From contig JBHJMP010001097.1 of NCBI GenBank assembly GCA_043381765.1, positions 1 to 21,905 on the forward strand: a stretch of DNA of 21,905 bases, read 5' to 3'. Shown here piece after piece: positions 18,770-21,905 of the stretch (the first letter of the stretch is position 1; each line of letters begins with the position of its first letter). Under the pieces are notes generated by a model. It was given only the letters and a program-made list of their open reading frames with translations, did no database searches and was not told where the DNA came from. The stretch is from Collodictyon triciliatum (Eukaryota > CRuMs). The translations under genes and the position numbers were made by a program.

Positions 18770-18896
18770 GGCGGCGCGTCTGGGCTGTTGGGTGCGTGTG
18801 GGTCGTCAGAATCTGCTCGGCTGGGCGCGCATGTTCGGCGCTGTGTGGAGCACATATGTTCCGTCGCCCCAACCCATTTGCCCATCCGCACCCCGC

Positions 18897-18904
18897 TTTA
18901 TATA
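18897..18904 (-). promoter_or_regulatory. TATA box of the ARID gene
   Basis: TATATAAA reads on the minus strand 128 bp upstream of the ARID start at 18769, in an otherwise GC-rich stretch. Distance and orientation suit a core promoter with a short 5' UTR. Confidence 0.6.
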
Positions 18905-19152
18905 CCCGCCCGCCGGCTGCGTTATGCCACGTCTGCATTGCTTGGCACTCTGTCTATTCCGCCGATCTCCCTCTCTCGCTTTTGCTTTCGCTTTTGCTTC
19001 TGCCCATGAAAAATTGCGCGTTTTTTGAGCCTAGAAATCGCCCAGCAAACGCCCTCTTCTGTGGAATCGTCGCAAAGCAAAGGCTGCGTTCGTGTTCTCC
19101 GTGTCCTGTCGACAAACGGCTTACGAAATCGCCCATTTGTTCCCTGCAATTG

Positions 19153-19160
19153 TGACGTCA
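19153..19160. promoter_or_regulatory. Perfect CRE-like palindrome TGACGTCA
   Basis: The 8-bp palindrome bound by CREB/ATF-type bZIP proteins occurs ~385 bp upstream of the ARID start. Related ACGT cores lie nearby (GACGTC near 19237, CACGTCAT near 19322). One perfect site in 1 kb is weak evidence; the local grouping of ACGT cores raises it a little. Confidence 0.3.
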
Positions 19161-19567
19161 TTGCTGCTGCCTGTGCAAATAATCTTCCTGTTCCGGACAT
19201 AGGCCATTGCATATGCAGCGTAGAACTGGCCCTGCTGACGTCTCGTGACGCCCTGATTACGCTCTAATCCACGTTTCTCCTTCCCAGTTAGTCGATTTTG
19301 AGGTGCATTAGGTAAGTCTTCCACGTCATAGGCAGTCACCCTCGCCACATAATTGTAACTGTCGTCCTGCCATATTCGGTCTTTTCATCAGAATCGGTAC
19401 ATCTTACACAGCACTAATTTAAAAGTCGATGTACTTTAATATTACAAAATTACATATTATGTTTATGAATTATCTACATATAGCTAAAATTATGATTATT
19501 GAAAATAAAAAAGATATTTAGTTTATACTCCACATTTGTATAAGCCTTTACCGAGTCACAAGTTTGA

Positions 19568-19765
19568 TTGCGTTCAGACTTTGTGGCGATGCAACTGACG
19601 ATGACGAGAGAAAAAGATGCACAGTTATCGCAGCTCCTCTTCCTGGTTAGTACACACAACCCCGACGCGGGAGACGCACTTTTGATACGCCGGAATGTTT
19701 TGATGAAAAGGGCTTATGATATGAAAACAAACAAGGCAGAGTCAACGAACAAATACTTCCGATGA
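19568..19765 (+). CDS. Small hypothetical ORF, 65 codons, doubtful
   Basis: MRSDFVAMQLTMTREKDAQL to KAESTNKYFR is open and has protein-like composition, but I recognise no family. A CAG just before ACTTTGTGGCG at about 19577 could be a splice acceptor, so this might be an exon of an unrecognised plus-strand gene lying tail-to-tail with the channel gene. It may equally be chance. Confidence 0.2.
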   Translation: MRSDFVAMQLTMTREKDAQLSQLLFLVSTHNPDAGDALLIRRNVLMKRAYDMKTNKAESTNKYFR

Positions 19766-19837
19766 ACCCCAAAGCCACGAAACTCGTCAAGCACATTTCA
19801 ATTTATACTTATTTACTACGGCAGTTAGAAGGTCAAT

Positions 19838-19939
19838 AATGGCGAAGAAAAAGAAAAAGAAAAGGAAAGCGCATAAACTAAAACAAGGATTCAGAGTTAA
19901 TCATGGGCACACGAAAAATACGAAATCTAGCAAATCCTA
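19838..19939 (+). CDS. Very small lysine-rich ORF, 33 codons, doubtful
   Basis: The frame [20 protein letters not shown] ends TKNTKSSKS at TAA. The basic run comes from an AAGAAA-type simple repeat, so the composition alone proves little. It is not the eL41 or eL29 ribosomal sequence as far as I can tell. It ends 22 bp before the stop codon of the opposing channel gene. Confidence 0.15.
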
Positions 19940-19961
19940 AAGTCCCTGTCATGCCCTTATC

Positions 19962-21684
19962 TCATTCGGGAGGTTTAAATCCTTCATCCATATTTCGTGC
20001 CTCAACAGCCTCATTATCAGATATGTCGGAGACGGATTGACTTGAGTCTCTTTCATCTCTATCTACAACATGTTTTGGTGCCTTAATCCACTCCCCGTTG
20101 AAATAACTCATTCTTCGCGGTATTAAAGCTTCGTTCTCTGTTTTCCTAGCCTCTGCTAATCCCTTGTTCTCATCACGAGAATTTTGGGCGTGCTCTTGTG
20201 TTGAGTTGATTTCATGGGTCTCAAAGCCTTCATTTTGGGCGTGCTCCTGACCTTCTTGCTTGCCTGAACCACTGGCTTTCTCGGGAGCATTTGCGCTAGT
20301 CCCTTCATTTCTACGGTTCTCGGGAGATTTGGTTACATACTCTGGTGTTGGCGGGATAAGCGAGGATTCATCATGAATAAACTCTAGCCATTCATTCCAC
20401 TCAGACTTTGAAAACGTCGCTGGCTGTGTAATTCTCTCCAGTGTTTCGGCTTCGGGATTATCCTCCTCTCGTATTGTATTAAATCCAGAGACAACAGCAC
20501 GCAAGGCGTCCTTGTCCCCGGCTCCAGGAATGACAGCCTTCAGCTTTGTCGACTGGACATGTGAATACGAACTGCGAACAGACCGAACGGACCTCGGTGA
20601 CTCTGTAGATTTCATCGACCCAGTCTCTTCATCCCCACGTGTTCTATTGGCTATTGCGGTATATGCTAATGCTTTCCAACGGGCTCTGTAATGTCGCTTA
20701 TCACTCAAAGCCCGTTTGGCTGCAATACCACTCATATTTCCGTTCTTCGGTGCCCGCATCTGTGGGGATTGGGCTGGTAAAGGCGAGTTAGGCTCAGCCA
20801 CAATCGCTGTCGTTGCATCTCCAGGCAGGCTGCTGAGCCCATTTTCGTTTGAAATATGAATATTCTGCGAACTAGGGCTTCCTGAGGGCGACTGACAAAT
20901 GTTTGGAATATCAACCTGATGAGAACCTATGCGACCCCGATCTGGGAAGCTCACACTCCCAGACATCCCTTTCATTCCTTCGTTCGCATCAACTCGGGGG
21001 CTTCGTCTTCGATATATCGAATTTGAACTTGTGCCCCCACTCATACCACTTTGGACTGCGTTTGAATTATCTTCAATTACAATCTTCATGTCATCTTCAT
21101 CCGAGAAGCTATCTTTGCTCTGATTCACGTGTCGAAATGATTCAATCCGGATGGATGAATTTCTCACGAGAGCAGGCTTGGCTCTAACCTGACTATCAGA
21201 CCGGGACAGCAAATTTGTTTTTACCTCGTGAATGCTGTTGCGTATCGCCCTGGATATCTCTCGCAGAGGCCTGGCTGATTCATTCCTATTGATAACGCGA
21301 CTGGACATTCGATTTCGAAAGAATACAGAGCCAAATTCTTGATCAGAAGAAATGATTGTATCAGAGTCAGAATCAGAATCCGAGCCCATACGGGAGCTAG
21401 ATATACCATGCTTAGAGCCTTGTGTTCGTTGTGATTGCCGTCGGTTCATTTCTTTCTCTTCTTCGTCTGTCAGTGGAACTAAGGATACACGCCCAGTAGG
21501 TTTCATCGGCGGCCTCTCAGATGCTTTCATTCGTTGCTCTCCAATTTTTTCTTTGGCTTTCTGCCTCATTTCATCCACTAGCGATGGGAAATAACATAGT
21601 ACGGAGTCGAAATCGTCCTTGGTAAGCATAAGCAAATCGCAGTAAGTCGTGGTTCGGATATGCGCTATCCTGCGGGCTTCAAAG
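19962..21684 (-). CDS. Last exon of a cyclic nucleotide-binding-domain protein (probable CNG/HCN/EAG-type channel), 5' part outside window
   Basis: The exon opens after an ATCAG acceptor with FEARRIAHIRTTTYCDLLML, then TKDDFDSVLCYFPSLVDEMR. This is the end of a cyclic nucleotide-binding domain: the R-R-x-A/T strand, the TYCDL strand and the C-helix seen in CNG, HCN and KCNH channels. The pore and the binding cassette itself must lie beyond the right edge. About 520 residues follow that are polar and probably disordered: basic (RRQSQRTQGSK), a Ser-Asp run (GSDSDSDSDT), many possible R-x-x-S kinase sites and an acidic end (DISDNEAVEARNMDEGFKPP, then E and stop). A cAMP-binding regulatory subunit or exchange factor is possible, but the tail and TYCDL wording favour a channel. 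The upstream intron runs from 21685 past the edge. Confidence 0.75.
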
Positions 21685-21855
21685 CTGATGGGATAATTTA
21701 AGTGTTAGCATTTGGAATAGAGAAGCTGAAAATACCCTCAAATATGAAAAAGATTCATAAATAAATAGTAATCGACGAATGAAATGAAAACCCAGTACTC
21801 AATTTTCGAAGCTATTTTCAAGTAAACTTATGGTTTAAAAAACAAAAAAGAGATA

Positions 21856-21858
<3 letters not shown>

Positions 21859-21905
<47 letters not shown>
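21859..21905. repeat. Poly(A) run at the right edge
   Basis: At least 46 consecutive A end the window, inside the intron of the minus-strand channel gene (poly(T) on its coding strand). It may mark a contig end where assembly stopped in a homopolymer. Confidence 0.9.

Larger units (their letters stand above)
18770..19961. other. Intergenic region upstream of the ARID gene and downstream of the channel gene
   Basis: The GC-rich half (18770-19270) looks like the ARID promoter region, with the TATA box and ACGT-core sites. The AT-rich half (19380-19560) shows nothing recognisable. Two short plus-strand frames lie at 19568-19765 and 19838-19939. Frames on the minus strand around 19121-19348 carry no conserved feature. 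Confidence 0.5.

Noticed and set aside
19121-19348. Minus-strand 75-codon protein upstream of the ARID gene
   Set aside because: No recognisable domain. It overlaps promoter-like ACGT sites and has no supported exon partner.
21841-21905. Poly(A) tail of an integrated cDNA or retroelement
   Set aside because: No coding sequence, target-site duplication or element body precedes it. It sits in the channel-gene intron and looks like a homopolymer at a contig end.

Overview
The window is nuclear DNA of an intron-dense protist. Sixty-two complete introns can be placed by splicing conserved protein segments back into frame. All use GT donors and AG acceptors, most are about 50-250 nt, and genes end at TAA or TGA, so the standard code fits. 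The AT-rich background, very long low-complexity tracts inside introns, and a mix of fungal-like and animal-like gene families suggest a rhizarian, possibly a foraminiferan of the Reticulomyxa type. That placement is an inference from style, not proof. No bacterial operons, ribosome binding sites, CRISPR arrays or recognisable transposons were seen.

Layout. 1-4317 (minus): twenty exons of a CHO2-type phosphatidylethanolamine N-methyltransferase, with the C-terminus cut by the left edge. 4318-5398: divergent intergenic region dominated by a ~360 bp AAAAG-type repeat. 5399-6885 (plus): complete six-exon RPB5/RPABC1, the shared subunit of nuclear RNA polymerases I, II and III. 6886-7964: intergenic, with a poly(A) signal and a GC-richer stretch not understood. 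7965-17362 (plus): about 37 exons of a ZGRF1-type helicase carrying all three family modules (Mte1/DUF2439 domain, GRF zinc finger, superfamily 1 helicase) plus an acidic tail. 17725-18769 (minus): three-exon ARID-domain DNA-binding protein in a GC-rich island with a TATA box. 18770-19961: intergenic, two doubtful small ORFs and a perfect CRE-like palindrome. 19962-21684 (minus): terminal exon of a protein with the C-terminal end of a cyclic nucleotide-binding domain and a long disordered tail, probably an ion channel, running off the right edge into a poly(A) run.

The genes do not form one pathway: they cover membrane lipid methylation, transcription, replication-fork/recombination repair, chromatin or transcription control, and cyclic-nucleotide signalling. 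The most notable points are the full-length ZGRF1-like gene in a protist, an 11-nt microexon inside it, a high share of AAG 3' splice sites, intronic multi-base microsatellites that are always T-rich on the coding strand, and one exon junction in ZGRF1 that does not keep frame.
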